Source: Schaalia vaccimaxillae DSM 15804
Lineage (GTDB): Bacteria; Actinomycetota; Actinomycetes; Actinomycetales; Actinomycetaceae
Direction of reading: 5' to 3'
Assembly: GCF_000420425.1 (NCBI RefSeq)
Contig: NZ_ATUX01000005.1
Coordinates: forward strand, 248,001 to 312,000
DNA: 64,000 nucleotides
Shown piece by piece: positions 51,716-60,394 of this stretch (the first letter of the stretch is position 1; each line of letters begins with the position of its first letter). The translations under genes and the position numbers were made by a program. The notes below the pieces were generated by a model, which had not been told where the DNA came from, ran no database searches, and was given only the letters and a program-made list of their open reading frames with translations.

Positions 51716-53875
51716 TCACCTACCCAGCGTCTGCCACAAGAACGACCACACCAAGGCATCCATGTGCGCCCGCTGCTGGGCGTCGGCCGCCCCCGAATGG
51801 CCGCCCTCGATGTTCTCGTAGTAAGTGACGTCGGCTAAGCCTTCGCGCAGCATCCACGCGAAAGTGCGGGCGTGCGCCGGGTGGACGCGATCGTCTGCTG
51901 TAGATGTGGTCACGAGGACGGGCGGGTAGTTTTGCGCAGGATCCCAGAGGTGGAACGGGCTGAATTGCTGCACCCACTCCCACTGCTGAGGGTCATTGGG
52001 GTTGCCGTATTCGGCAATCCAGGAGGCTCCAGCCAGCATTGAGGTGTAGCGGCGCATGTCCAGCAGAGGTGCTTGGATGACGACCGCCCCAAAAAGTTGA
52101 GGGCTGCGAACGTACATGTTGCCCGTCAGGAGCCCGCCGTTAGAACCTCCCCGGATTCCCAGGCGTGAAGGTGTGGTGACTCCGCGGGAGATGAGGTCGA
52201 GGGCAACAGCTTCAAAGTCCTCGTAGGAACGGTGCTTATTTTGGGCCCGCGCCGCCTCATGCCAGTCGGGTCCGTATTCCCCGCCGCCTCGGATATTTGC
52301 CACCACGTAGGTGCCGCCCTTAGACAGAAGGGCACGGCCCAAAACTCCCGAATATCCGGGGGTTTGATTGATGCCGAAGCCTCCGTACCCATAGAGCAGG
52401 GTTGGAGCATTCGCATTAAAAAGTGGATGCCCCGCGGGTCGACCAACTTGGAAATAAGGGACGCGAGTACCGTCAGCGCTGGTGGCAAAATGTTGAGAAA
52501 CCTCAACGCCTGTTGCGTCAAACATCTCCGGTCCATGGCGGACAACTCTGGTGGCCTGTGGGGCGCCAGTGAGCGCGTCAAGTTCGGTAATTAGAAGCGA
52601 CGTCGGCGTGGTGAAGCCACTGACCGTCAGCCATAGGCGGTCGTCGTCGATGGGACTGACTTCGCCAGCAGAAGCGTGGCACAGCGGCGGCACATGCAGT
52701 CCTTTGACGCCCAGCCGGGTCACGTCTAAGTCGCGTCGGCTCCATTTCCCGTCCTGGGTTGGGGGAGTGAGCACCGTCAAGGTGGGGACGACATCAACCA
52801 GGGTGGAGAGCACCAAGTGATTGAGCGTTGTGGTCATTCCCTGAAGGCACGTATGTGAATCGGGTTGGAATAGCACCTCAGGCTGGATGGTTCCGGCCAG
52901 GAAATCATCGAGCCGGAAAGCCACCAGGCAACCTGCCGGGAATGTATGGTCTTTAAGAATCCACTCAACGCGGGGTGAGACCAGCATCCACTCGCGCCAG
53001 GTTGATAGTGACGCGTCGGAGGGAATGTCGATTCTGTGGGCGTTCGCCGGGACAATCCGGCCGTCCTCGTCGCGCGTAGCCACAGTGATGGGGTGCGGGA
53101 TGAGCCAGGTGGTGGAGTTCATGAAGTCATGAGCCACTTGAACCCAGGAACGTTCGAAACCGGGGGTGAGGTCGGTGCCGACAAAAACTCCGAGGTCGCA
53201 GGGTAGTCCTTGAACGAGGAGGGGCGCGTCAGACAGTTCTTGGCCACGATCTAAGAGGCGTGCTTGGAGGGGGTAGCCGGAAGCAGACATTGTCCCCTCG
53301 CCAAAGTCAGTGCGCGCCCACGCCCGATCCCGACTCACCCACGACAAGGATCCTTTGGCGGTGGGTCGATGGAAAGGTGAGCTCTCAGGGAGTACCCAGG
53401 TCTTGGTATCTAAGTCGAACTCGCGGGTCTCGTCGGCGTCTGAACCGGCCTCGGAAAGATCGACGAGGGCGCGGTTGCGCTGCGGGAAAAGCACCGACGC
53501 CCCGTGCCAAACTAGGGAACGATTTTCCTGTTCGGCTAATGCGTCGACGTCAATGAGGACCTCCCACTGGTCTTCGCCTTCAAGGTAGGCATCGGAGTTT
53601 TGCCGGCGCCACAGTCCGCGAGGGTGGGATTCATCAGTCCAGAAGTTGTATGCCCATTCTCCTCGGATCCGAACTCCGGGAATCCTGTCTGGACTGGTGA
53701 GGACTTCAAAAATATTGCGCTTGAGGTCGTCGAAGATTGGTCCGCCGAGGGCGTGTTCTGCTTCGGAGTTGCGCTCGCGGGCCCAGGCAAGTGCTTGCGC
53801 GCCGTGAATGTCGTCCAGCCATTTGGGTGCGCGGCGCTGGGTGGGGTTGGACTCAAAGAATTGGGCTGACATCAT
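51716..53875 (-). CDS. prolyl oligopeptidase family serine peptidase (S9A)
   Basis: The 719-residue cytosolic enzyme begins at the ATG at 53875 with AGGA seven bases upstream. An N-terminal beta-propeller (about 60-430) regulates access to a C-terminal alpha/beta-hydrolase domain. The catalytic Ser is in RGGSNGGLLTG, Asp in STADDRVHPAHA, and His in EGGHSGAAD. It cleaves short peptides after proline in characterised relatives, though some S9A members in actinobacteria have broader roles. It is divergent from the YbjN genes. Confidence 0.93.
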   Translation of the reverse strand: MMSAQFFESNPTQRRAPKWLDDIHGAQALAWARERNSEAEHALGGPIFDDLKRNIFEVLTSPDRIPGVRIRGEWAYNFWTDESHPRGLWRRQNSDAYLEGEDQWEVLIDVDALAEQENRSLVWHGASVLFPQRNRALVDLSEAGSDADETREFDLDTKTWVLPESSPFHRPTAKGSLSWVSRDRAWARTDFGEGTMSASGYPLQARLLDRGQELSDAPLLVQGLPCDLGVFVGTDLTPGFERSWVQVAHDFMNSTTWLIPHPITVATRDEDGRIVPANAHRIDIPSDASLSTWREWMLVSPRVEWILKDHTFPAGCLVAFRLDDFLAGTIQPEVLFQPDSHTCLQGMTTTLNHLVLSTLVDVVPTLTVLTPPTQDGKWSRRDLDVTRLGVKGLHVPPLCHASAGEVSPIDDDRLWLTVSGFTTPTSLLITELDALTGAPQATRVVRHGPEMFDATGVEVSQHFATSADGTRVPYFQVGRPAGHPLFNANAPTLLYGYGGFGINQTPGYSGVLGRALLSKGGTYVVANIRGGGEYGPDWHEAARAQNKHRSYEDFEAVALDLISRGVTTPSRLGIRGGSNGGLLTGNMYVRSPQLFGAVVIQAPLLDMRRYTSMLAGASWIAEYGNPNDPQQWEWVQQFSPFHLWDPAQNYPPVLVTTSTADDRVHPAHARTFAWMLREGLADVTYYENIEGGHSGAADAQQRAHMDALVWSFLWQTLGR

Positions 53876-53955
53876 ATGGATATCCTGCCATCGAGTCACG
53901 CAGATGCCAGCGGTGTCTACTACGATGGGAATCCGTTTGAGACAGGAGAAGATGC

Positions 53956-54543
53956 ATGGGTTTGTTCTCATTCTTCAATCGGGATCGCTCTGATTCGCAG
54001 TCGACCCCACAACCTCAGCCTGCGCCTGACGTTTCGGGTGTAGCAGAGCCGACACAGGCCAGCCCGCAGCCTCCTGATGCTCCAGCTGGTGTTCAGGCTG
54101 CGCCCACTGTGCCGGCGGCTAATGAGAATCGTCCAACCCCCATTTCACAGGACCGTATTAAGGCAGTTTTGGATTCACAAGGCTGGAACTGGTTTGTTGA
54201 TAACGAGGGTGACCTGGGTGGTACTTGGGACAACTGCCAGTTCTTCTTCTTGTTGATTGGCAAGGATAAAGAAATCCTTGAGGTCTACTCGCAGTGGAAC
54301 AACACCGCGGATATGGAAAAACTAGACCAGATCCGCCAGTTTATTCGTCGCTGGCATCATGATCACCTGTGGCCTAAGTGCTATCACCGGATCGCAGATG
54401 ACGGCAGCATTCGTGTCTTTACAGAGAATGCGTTGGACTGGGCCAAAGGAGTGACTGATGAGCAGCTCCTACAACACATTCGGTGTGCATTGGGCACGGC
54501 TCATAGTTTCTACCAGGCGCTGGCCGACGAACTGAACGGCTGA
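53956..54543 (+). CDS. YbjN-domain protein with disordered N-terminal extension
   Basis: The 195-residue protein has a Pro/Gln/Ala-rich N-terminal tail (about 1-60) and a C-terminal YbjN domain: IKAVLDSQGWNWFVDNEGDL, TWDNCQFFFLLIG, then FIRRWHHDHLWPKCYHRI and a helical end. YbjN domains share the fold of type III secretion chaperones and bind protein partners; function in actinobacteria is unknown. It is a paralogue of the next gene, 13 bases downstream. Confidence 0.8.
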   Translation: MGLFSFFNRDRSDSQSTPQPQPAPDVSGVAEPTQASPQPPDAPAGVQAAPTVPAANENRPTPISQDRIKAVLDSQGWNWFVDNEGDLGGTWDNCQFFFLLIGKDKEILEVYSQWNNTADMEKLDQIRQFIRRWHHDHLWPKCYHRIADDGSIRVFTENALDWAKGVTDEQLLQHIRCALGTAHSFYQALADELNG

Positions 54544-54556
54544 GGAGGACAATCGT

Positions 54557-55036
54557 ATGAAGAACGATCCGTACATCCCCGATGCGGTTCGCCCCATCAG
54601 CCAGGAACGGCTGTGCCGACTCTTTGATAATCAGGGCTGGTTCTGGCATATTGACGATGACGGTGACTTGGCAGGGAATTGGGATGACAACGCTTTCTAC
54701 TTCCGTTTTTCAGGAGAGCAGAAAGAAGTCCTGAGCATCTTGTCCTTCATGCGTCTGACTGTGCCAGAAGAGCGCGAAGAGGAGTTGGAGATCCTCATCG
54801 AGGATTGGCACCGCGAAAGGCTTTGGCCCAAGGCATACTTCCGACGTAATGAGGATGGAAGTTTGCGCGTCATGGGTGAAGTGAATGCGGACTATGAGTT
54901 TGGTGCTACTGATGCCCAGCTCTTGCAGCAGTGTCAGTGTGCACTGTCGACTACATTGCAGCTCTTTGCTCATGTTGCTGGGCGTTTCGAACTTTCAGAC
55001 CCTGAAAAAGGGCAGGAAGAAACGGCAGCAGAGTAA
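54557..55036 (+). CDS. YbjN-domain protein (tandem paralogue)
   Basis: The 159-residue protein lacks the tail of its neighbour and aligns with it along the domain: LFDNQGWFWHIDDDGDLAGNW, FYFRFSGEQKEVLS, DWHRERLWPKAYFR and LLQQCQCALSTT. GAGGA lies ten bases before the ATG. The two probably form a heterodimer or divergent pair with different partners. A strong terminator follows and separates them from clpB. Confidence 0.8.
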   Translation: MKNDPYIPDAVRPISQERLCRLFDNQGWFWHIDDDGDLAGNWDDNAFYFRFSGEQKEVLSILSFMRLTVPEEREEELEILIEDWHRERLWPKAYFRRNEDGSLRVMGEVNADYEFGATDAQLLQQCQCALSTTLQLFAHVAGRFELSDPEKGQEETAAE

Positions 55037-55069
55037 AGGCCGTAGCCTGTGCGCTCAGTTTGTACTCAT

Positions 55070-55098
55070 GCCCCGCGGACCTCAAGGGTTCGCGGGGC
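55070..55098 (+). terminator. transcription terminator between the YbjN pair and clpB
   Basis: GCCCCGCGGACC (55070-55081) and GGGTTCGCGGGGC (55086-55098) form a 12-bp stem with one unpaired base and a TCAA loop; a T-rich run (GTTGTTCTCTGTT) follows. It fits an intrinsic terminator of the upstream genes. Confidence 0.8.
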
Positions 55099-55144
55099 GT
55101 TGTTCTCTGTTGGTGAAGACAACTCTTATCGAGCGAGAAATTAA

Positions 55145-55165
55145 ATTGAGTGGAATAGACTCAAG
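55145..55165. promoter_or_regulatory. HAIR element (HspR operator) upstream of clpB
   Basis: TTGAGT-N7-ACTCAAG at 55146-55165 matches the HAIR consensus and lies 62 bases before the likely clpB start. It would bring clpB under the same repressor as the dnaK operon. Confidence 0.92.
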
Positions 55166-55227
55166 TTTGAAATCGTTGAACTCTTCAGATGCGTCCACAC
55201 GTACGACGCGAGCCTCTAGGAGAAGAT

Positions 55228-57855
55228 ATGACCGCAGATTTCACGACCAAAGCACAAGAAGCCTTCGCCAGCGCATTACAGTCCGCCAGTGCTGCGGGCA
55301 ACCCCCAGGTAGAGACACTGCACCTGCTCCAAGCCCTGCTCACTCAGCCCGAAGGCATCGCCATTTCCCTGCTAGAAGCCGTCGGCGCAGACCGCATGAC
55401 GATCGGCGCGCGTACCCGCAACGCCCTCGTTGCCCTACCCTCGACCCAAGGTGCCTCCGCTGGGCAACCACAGACCTCGCGAGGGCTCATGCAGGTGATC
55501 AGCGTCGCTCAAAAGCGTGCCTCGGACAAAGGGGACCAGTATGTGTCCACTGAACATCTGTTGATCGCTCTTGCAGGCGCATTTGACGAGGCTGGAAAAA
55601 TCCTGTCAACTAACGGAGCAACGGGCGACGCCCTCGTGAGCGCGCTCGACCAACTGCGCCCCGAACCCATTACGAGTGCGGATCCGGAAGGATCCTTTGA
55701 AGCACTGTCCAAATACGGGCGGGACCTGACCGAAGTTGCGCGCGAAGGCAAACTCGACCCGGTTATTGGCAGGGATACGGAGATTCGTCGCGTCGTTCAG
55801 GTGTTAAGCCGACGTACAAAGAACAATCCTGTTCTCATCGGCGAACCAGGAGTCGGTAAGACCGCCGTCGTCGAAGGTCTCGCGCAGCGCATAGTTGCAG
55901 GAGATGTTCCCGAGTCTTTGCGAGACAAACGACTGGTGTCTCTTGATATCTCATCCATGGTTGCCGGTGCAAAATACCGCGGCGAGTTTGAAGAACGACT
56001 CAAAGCGGTTCTCGCTGAAATTGAAGGCTCCGATGGACAGATCATCACCTTCATTGATGAGCTGCACACCGTGGTTGGAGCCGGCGGCGGGGCCGAGGGC
56101 GCAATGGATGCTGGCAACATGCTCAAGCCCATGCTTGCGCGGGGAGAACTGCGCATGGTCGGTGCCACCACTCTCGACGAATATCGTGAGAACATTGAGA
56201 AAGACCCAGCCCTCGAACGGCGGTTCCAACAGGTCTTTGTTGGCGAACCCAGCGTCGAAGACACGGTCGCTATCTTGCGAGGCATTGCGCCAAAATACGA
56301 GGCCCACCACAAAGTGACGATCTCTGACGGCGCCCTCGTCGCTGCCGCGGCCCTGTCAGATCGTTACATCACCGGCAGACAGCTCCCCGACAAGGCCATC
56401 GACCTCATTGACGAGGCTGCGTCGCGTCTTCGTATGGAGCTCGATTCAAGCCCTGTTGAGATCGATGAACTGCGGCGCAGCGTCGACCGTCTGCGCATGG
56501 AAGAGTCGTACCTGACTGAGTCGGACTCGGATGCAGCCGACGAGGCCACTCAAGACCGCCTCGACAAGTTGCGCGCAGACCTTGCCGACAAACAGGAAGA
56601 ACTCAATGCTCTGACGAGTCGATGGGAAGCTGAAAAAGCCGGACACAATCGTGTCGGTGACCTGCGTGTCCAACTCGATGAGTTGCGAACCCAGCTTGAC
56701 CTTGCGGTCCGTGAGAATCGTTGGGAAGAAGCAGGACGTTTGCAAAATGGTGAGATTCCCCAGATCGAACGTCAGATTGCCGAAGAGGAAGCGCGTGCCG
56801 AGTCGGCCGAGGCTATTCACGACGCGGAACCGATGATCGCTGAAAAGGTAGGTCCAGCTGAAATCGCCGAAGTTGTTGAAGCGTGGACAGGTATTCCCAC
56901 CGGCAAACTCTTGCAAACTGAGTCGGAAAAGCTCCTGGACATGGAGGCGGTCATTGGCCAACGGCTCATCGGCCAAAAGGAAGCGGTGGCTGCTGTAGCG
57001 GACGCGGTGCGCAGGTCGCGGGCGGGTCTTGCCGACCCGAATCGTCCAACAGGGTCCTTCCTCTTCCTTGGCCCGACCGGCGTCGGCAAAACTGAATTGG
57101 CAAAGTCCCTCGCCGAGTTCCTCTTCGATGATGAGCGGGCCATGATTCGCATTGATATGTCGGAGTATTCCGAGAAGCATTCGGTTGCCAGACTTGTAGG
57201 GGCTCCTCCCGGATATGTTGGCTACGAGCAGGGTGGTCAATTGACCGAGGCCGTTCGACGTCGTCCCTATTCGGTGATCCTCCTGGATGAGGTAGAAAAG
57301 GCGGATCCGGAGATCTTTGATGTTTTACTTCAGGTGCTCGACGATGGTCGGCTGACCGACGGGCAAGGTCGTACCGTTGATTTCCGCAACACAATCCTGA
57401 TTTTGACGTCGAATTTGGGATCCCAGTTCCTCGTTGATCCGAGCTTGGATGAGCAGTCGAAGAAAGACGCTGTCATGTCAATGGTCACCAGCGCCTTCAA
57501 GCCGGAGTTTTTGAATCGGCTTGATGAGACCGTCATGTTCCATCCTCTGGGTAGTGATGAGCTTGCAGGCATCGTCGATCTGATGGTTGCGCAGATGGCT
57601 GATCGGCTTTCGGATCGTCGAATTGTTTTGGATGTGTCCGAGCCTGCGCGCGGTTGGTTGACCCACGCTGGATACGATCCGGCATATGGTGCCAGACCCT
57701 TGCGTCGCCTCATTCAACGTGAGATTGGAGATAGATTGGCGCGCATGTTGCTTGCCGGAGAAGTTGGTGATGGGCACCTTGTTGAAGTGACTATGACCGA
57801 TGATTTGGAGGGGCTTGAAGTATCTGTGGCAGACTCGCATCCTCAGAACGGGTGA
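55228..57855 (+). CDS. clpB: ATP-dependent disaggregase ClpB
   Basis: Hsp100 chaperone of 875 residues that, with DnaK, dissolves aggregates. It has a Clp-N domain (1-150), a first AAA+ domain with GEPGVGKT near residue 206, a coiled-coil middle domain (about 400-510, still long and charged) and a second AAA+ domain with GPTGVGKTE near residue 615. The ATG at 55228 is chosen because AGGAGA lies six bases upstream; an upstream ATG at 55189 lies between the HAIR site and this ribosome site. HspR-regulated. Confidence 0.96.
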   Translation: MTADFTTKAQEAFASALQSASAAGNPQVETLHLLQALLTQPEGIAISLLEAVGADRMTIGARTRNALVALPSTQGASAGQPQTSRGLMQVISVAQKRASDKGDQYVSTEHLLIALAGAFDEAGKILSTNGATGDALVSALDQLRPEPITSADPEGSFEALSKYGRDLTEVAREGKLDPVIGRDTEIRRVVQVLSRRTKNNPVLIGEPGVGKTAVVEGLAQRIVAGDVPESLRDKRLVSLDISSMVAGAKYRGEFEERLKAVLAEIEGSDGQIITFIDELHTVVGAGGGAEGAMDAGNMLKPMLARGELRMVGATTLDEYRENIEKDPALERRFQQVFVGEPSVEDTVAILRGIAPKYEAHHKVTISDGALVAAAALSDRYITGRQLPDKAIDLIDEAASRLRMELDSSPVEIDELRRSVDRLRMEESYLTESDSDAADEATQDRLDKLRADLADKQEELNALTSRWEAEKAGHNRVGDLRVQLDELRTQLDLAVRENRWEEAGRLQNGEIPQIERQIAEEEARAESAEAIHDAEPMIAEKVGPAEIAEVVEAWTGIPTGKLLQTESEKLLDMEAVIGQRLIGQKEAVAAVADAVRRSRAGLADPNRPTGSFLFLGPTGVGKTELAKSLAEFLFDDERAMIRIDMSEYSEKHSVARLVGAPPGYVGYEQGGQLTEAVRRRPYSVILLDEVEKADPEIFDVLLQVLDDGRLTDGQGRTVDFRNTILILTSNLGSQFLVDPSLDEQSKKDAVMSMVTSAFKPEFLNRLDETVMFHPLGSDELAGIVDLMVAQMADRLSDRRIVLDVSEPARGWLTHAGYDPAYGARPLRRLIQREIGDRLARMLLAGEVGDGHLVEVTMTDDLEGLEVSVADSHPQNG

Positions 57856-57901
57856 AAAGTTTCCCAGGAATGGGTGACTTTTTCAGGAACTATGACACTA
57901 T

Positions 57902-57917
57902 TGTTCCAGAGAGAACA
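57902..57917. promoter_or_regulatory. operator-like inverted repeat upstream of the TetR gene
   Basis: TGTTC-N6-GAACA, 27 bases before the TetR start codon. Spacing and size fit a TetR-family operator and thus autoregulation, which is inferred from position only. Confidence 0.45.
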
Positions 57918-57943
57918 TACGCACGGTTCGGAAGGGAGGTGTC

Positions 57944-58708
57944 GTGGCTGCTCAGAAGAAGTCTCGGGGTGGCTATTCGGTTGGTCAACAGACCCGAGAG
58001 TCCATTCTCATCTCGGCGATGAAACTCATCGCAGAGAACGGGTACCACGGCTTCTCCCTCAGAGACCTCGGTCGCGAGGTTGGGATCTCTCACCCTGCAG
58101 TGATCTACCACTACCCTTCCAAAGAAGATCTTCTGCGGGCGGTGGTCAAGAGAGCTGAGGACCGACTCGGCATCTTCAAAGTTGCGGTCCAGCCGAGTGA
58201 AATCCTCCTCGGGGAGAAAGTTGAATACGAGATCACCGAAGAAGGCATCGCGAACGGTACCCTCATCGACTACGCGATCCAACTTATGCGTTTTTCGCTC
58301 GAACCTGAGGCCGACCAAGTTCTCGCCCTGGACGCCATGCTGGCCACCGAAGCCTCGTCGCCAATTCATCCAGCACACAATCACTACAAGTACCGTTTCC
58401 AAGCGATCGAGGACTTCATCACCGCCGAAGTCTCACGAATGATCCGCGAGGGAACTCTTGAGTTAGCTTTGACGCCGCGCATGACCGCACAAACCTTGCT
58501 ACGTCACTGGTACGGAGGAGTGGTTTCGTCACGCTACGCGGCTGACGCAATTGATGCCAAGGAATTCGTCTCTGAATTCCTTGCGCTATGCGTTCAGATG
58601 ATCAACCTTTCCGCCCAGTTCATTCTTGACGTCGGAACCTCTGTACCCGACGAGGTGTTGGAGGTTTATGCGAAAGTCTTGCGCAAGTCTCGAGAAACCA
58701 GGGCATGA
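57944..58708 (+). CDS. TetR-family transcriptional regulator
   Basis: The 254-residue protein begins at a GTG with GGGAGG upstream. Residues about 15-65 form the TetR helix-turn-helix (ILISAMKLIAENGYHGFSLRDLGRE and SHPAVIYHYPSKEDLL). The ligand-binding part is longer than in most TetR proteins. It overlaps the next ATG (ATGA), so it and the serine hydrolase are made together and may act in one pathway. Confidence 0.9.
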   Translation: MAAQKKSRGGYSVGQQTRESILISAMKLIAENGYHGFSLRDLGREVGISHPAVIYHYPSKEDLLRAVVKRAEDRLGIFKVAVQPSEILLGEKVEYEITEEGIANGTLIDYAIQLMRFSLEPEADQVLALDAMLATEASSPIHPAHNHYKYRFQAIEDFITAEVSRMIREGTLELALTPRMTAQTLLRHWYGGVVSSRYAADAIDAKEFVSEFLALCVQMINLSAQFILDVGTSVPDEVLEVYAKVLRKSRETRA

Positions 58709-59505
58709 CGGTTCTCGACGTTCCTTTCAACCATTCGCTAGCCCTGCTCAGCAGCGAACGGGTTCTATACTCGCGCGGGGACACTTCGCACAGATATGAG
58801 CTCCAATCTGTTACCAAGGTGCTGACGGCATGGTCGGCACTGGTAGCAGTGGATTGGGGTTTGCTCAGCCTGGAGACTGAAGCGGGAGTCAATGGGGCCA
58901 CTATTCGCCACTTGCTTGCTCACGCGTCAGGCCTTCCTGCAGAGTCGACGCAGTCTCAATTCGGAATCGAAAAGCGCCGAGTGTATTCGAATGCGGGTTT
59001 TGACCTCTTGGGGCAGATCCTTGGCGAGGCTACGGGCACGCCGGTGCAGCGCTGGATCGAAAAGGCCGTGCTCGAGCCGCTTGGCATGTCGGCCACTGAC
59101 GTTACGGGGTCTCCTGCGCGTTCGGGCATTTCAACTGTTGATGACCTGATTCTTTTGGGTCAAGAATTGCTCAATCCGACGCTCGTCAGTGCTGACCTGG
59201 CAGCGCAAGCTGGCACCATTCAATTCCCTGACCTGGCCGGAATTGTGCCCGGGTATGGGCGGCACAATCCGTGCCCGTGGGGTTTAGGTGTGGAAATTCG
59301 GGGCGCGAAGCATCCGCACTGGACGGGGATTGCGGCAGATCCGCATACCTTTGGGCACTTCGGTGTGTCTGGATCCTTTATTTGGGTGGACCGCGGCCGC
59401 GGAGTTGCTGGCGTATTCCTGGGTGAGGAGCCCTTTGGCCCCTGGCACAGAGACAATTGGTCGAGGCTCAACGACCAGCTTCTCGCCCTCGTCGACGGCC
59501 AGTAG
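58705..59505 (+). CDS. beta-lactamase-fold serine hydrolase
   Basis: The 266-residue protein has the SxxK motif QSVTKV (about residue 37), the YxN motif VYSNAGFD, and a third-box-like FGHFGVSGSF. These are the class C beta-lactamase / D-Ala-D-Ala-peptidase / esterase motifs. No signal peptide is visible, so it probably acts in the cytosol as an esterase or on a small cyclic ester or amide. Coupled to the TetR gene. Confidence 0.88.
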   Translation: MTVLDVPFNHSLALLSSERVLYSRGDTSHRYELQSVTKVLTAWSALVAVDWGLLSLETEAGVNGATIRHLLAHASGLPAESTQSQFGIEKRRVYSNAGFDLLGQILGEATGTPVQRWIEKAVLEPLGMSATDVTGSPARSGISTVDDLILLGQELLNPTLVSADLAAQAGTIQFPDLAGIVPGYGRHNPCPWGLGVEIRGAKHPHWTGIAADPHTFGHFGVSGSFIWVDRGRGVAGVFLGEEPFGPWHRDNWSRLNDQLLALVDGQ

Positions 59506-59522
59506 GCTCGTCCCACTTTTTC

Positions 59523-59562
59523 CCCGCGAGGGACGCCCAAAACTCTGCCGAGGGACGCCCAA
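59523..59562 (-). repeat. 40-bp intergenic repeat, copy B (two units of 22-bp period)
   Basis: Identical to 27474-27513 at 38 of 40 positions, the two differences being adjacent in the spacer between units. Units start at 59528 and 59550. It begins one base after the stop of the minus-strand exonuclease gene, the same orientation and position as copy A. Confidence 0.85.
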
Positions 59563-59563
59563 A

Positions 59564-60385
59564 CTATACGAAGTCGATGATGACAGGCACATGATCTGAC
59601 GCGCCCTTGCCCTTGCGTTCGTCTCGATCAATCTGGGCTCGCGTGACTCGAGCGGCAAGGGATGGCGAACAGTAGGCGAAATCGATGCGCATGCCTTCAT
59701 TCTTGGGGAATCGAAGTTTTTGATAGTCCCAGTAGGTGTAGTTATCAACACGATCGCGCGTGACCTCCACCCAACCGTCCTCGGCGAAGGCAAAGAAGGC
59801 GGAACGTTCAGGGGCTGACACGTGGGTAGCGCCCTCGAACGCCGACATATCCCACACATCATGGTCGAAGGGCGCGACATTCCAATCACCTACGAGGGCG
59901 ATCAATGCGCTCGGGTCGCTTTCCAGCCAAGACTTGCCATCCTCGCGTAGTCTTGCAAGCCACTCCAACTTGTAGGCGTAGTGGGGATGGTCCAACTCGC
60001 GACCGTTGGGGACGTACAGACTCCAAATCGTCATTGACGAAGGCGAGCCAGCTTGCTTTCCAACATCGGTTGAAGAGACATCGACGGTGACGCCGAGAGC
60101 ACGTGCCTCAATAACTGCCGGATCGCCGAAACCTGGCTGGCTGGGAAAATGATCGCGCACATCCAAGATCGGTAGGCGAGAAATAACTGCAACACCGTTC
60201 CATTGGTTGAGCCCATGGCAGCGGACCTCAAAACCGGCTTCCTCGAAGGCAGCCGCCGGGAACTGTTCGGGCTTGCACTTGATCTCTTGGATCGCTAAGA
60301 CGTCAACATCCGAGCGTTGAAGGAAAGCCAAGACGCGTTCGTAGCGGGTACGGATCGAATTGACATTCCAGGTCGCAAATCTCAT
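59564..60385 (-). CDS. xth: exodeoxyribonuclease III
   Basis: AP endonuclease and 3'-exonuclease of base excision repair, 273 residues. Active-site motifs are complete: TWNVNSIRTR, the Glu in LAIQEIKCKPEQ, Tyr in SLYVPNGRE, Asp/Asn in VGDWNVAPFDHDVW, and the final Asp/His in SDHVPVIIDF. It starts at the ATG at 60385. Ten bases separate it from the DUF2339 gene upstream on the same strand. Confidence 0.95.
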   Translation of the reverse strand: MRFATWNVNSIRTRYERVLAFLQRSDVDVLAIQEIKCKPEQFPAAAFEEAGFEVRCHGLNQWNGVAVISRLPILDVRDHFPSQPGFGDPAVIEARALGVTVDVSSTDVGKQAGSPSSMTIWSLYVPNGRELDHPHYAYKLEWLARLREDGKSWLESDPSALIALVGDWNVAPFDHDVWDMSAFEGATHVSAPERSAFFAFAEDGWVEVTRDRVDNYTYWDYQKLRFPKNEGMRIDFAYCSPSLAARVTRAQIDRDERKGKGASDHVPVIIDFV

Positions 60386-60394
60386 GTGACCAGC

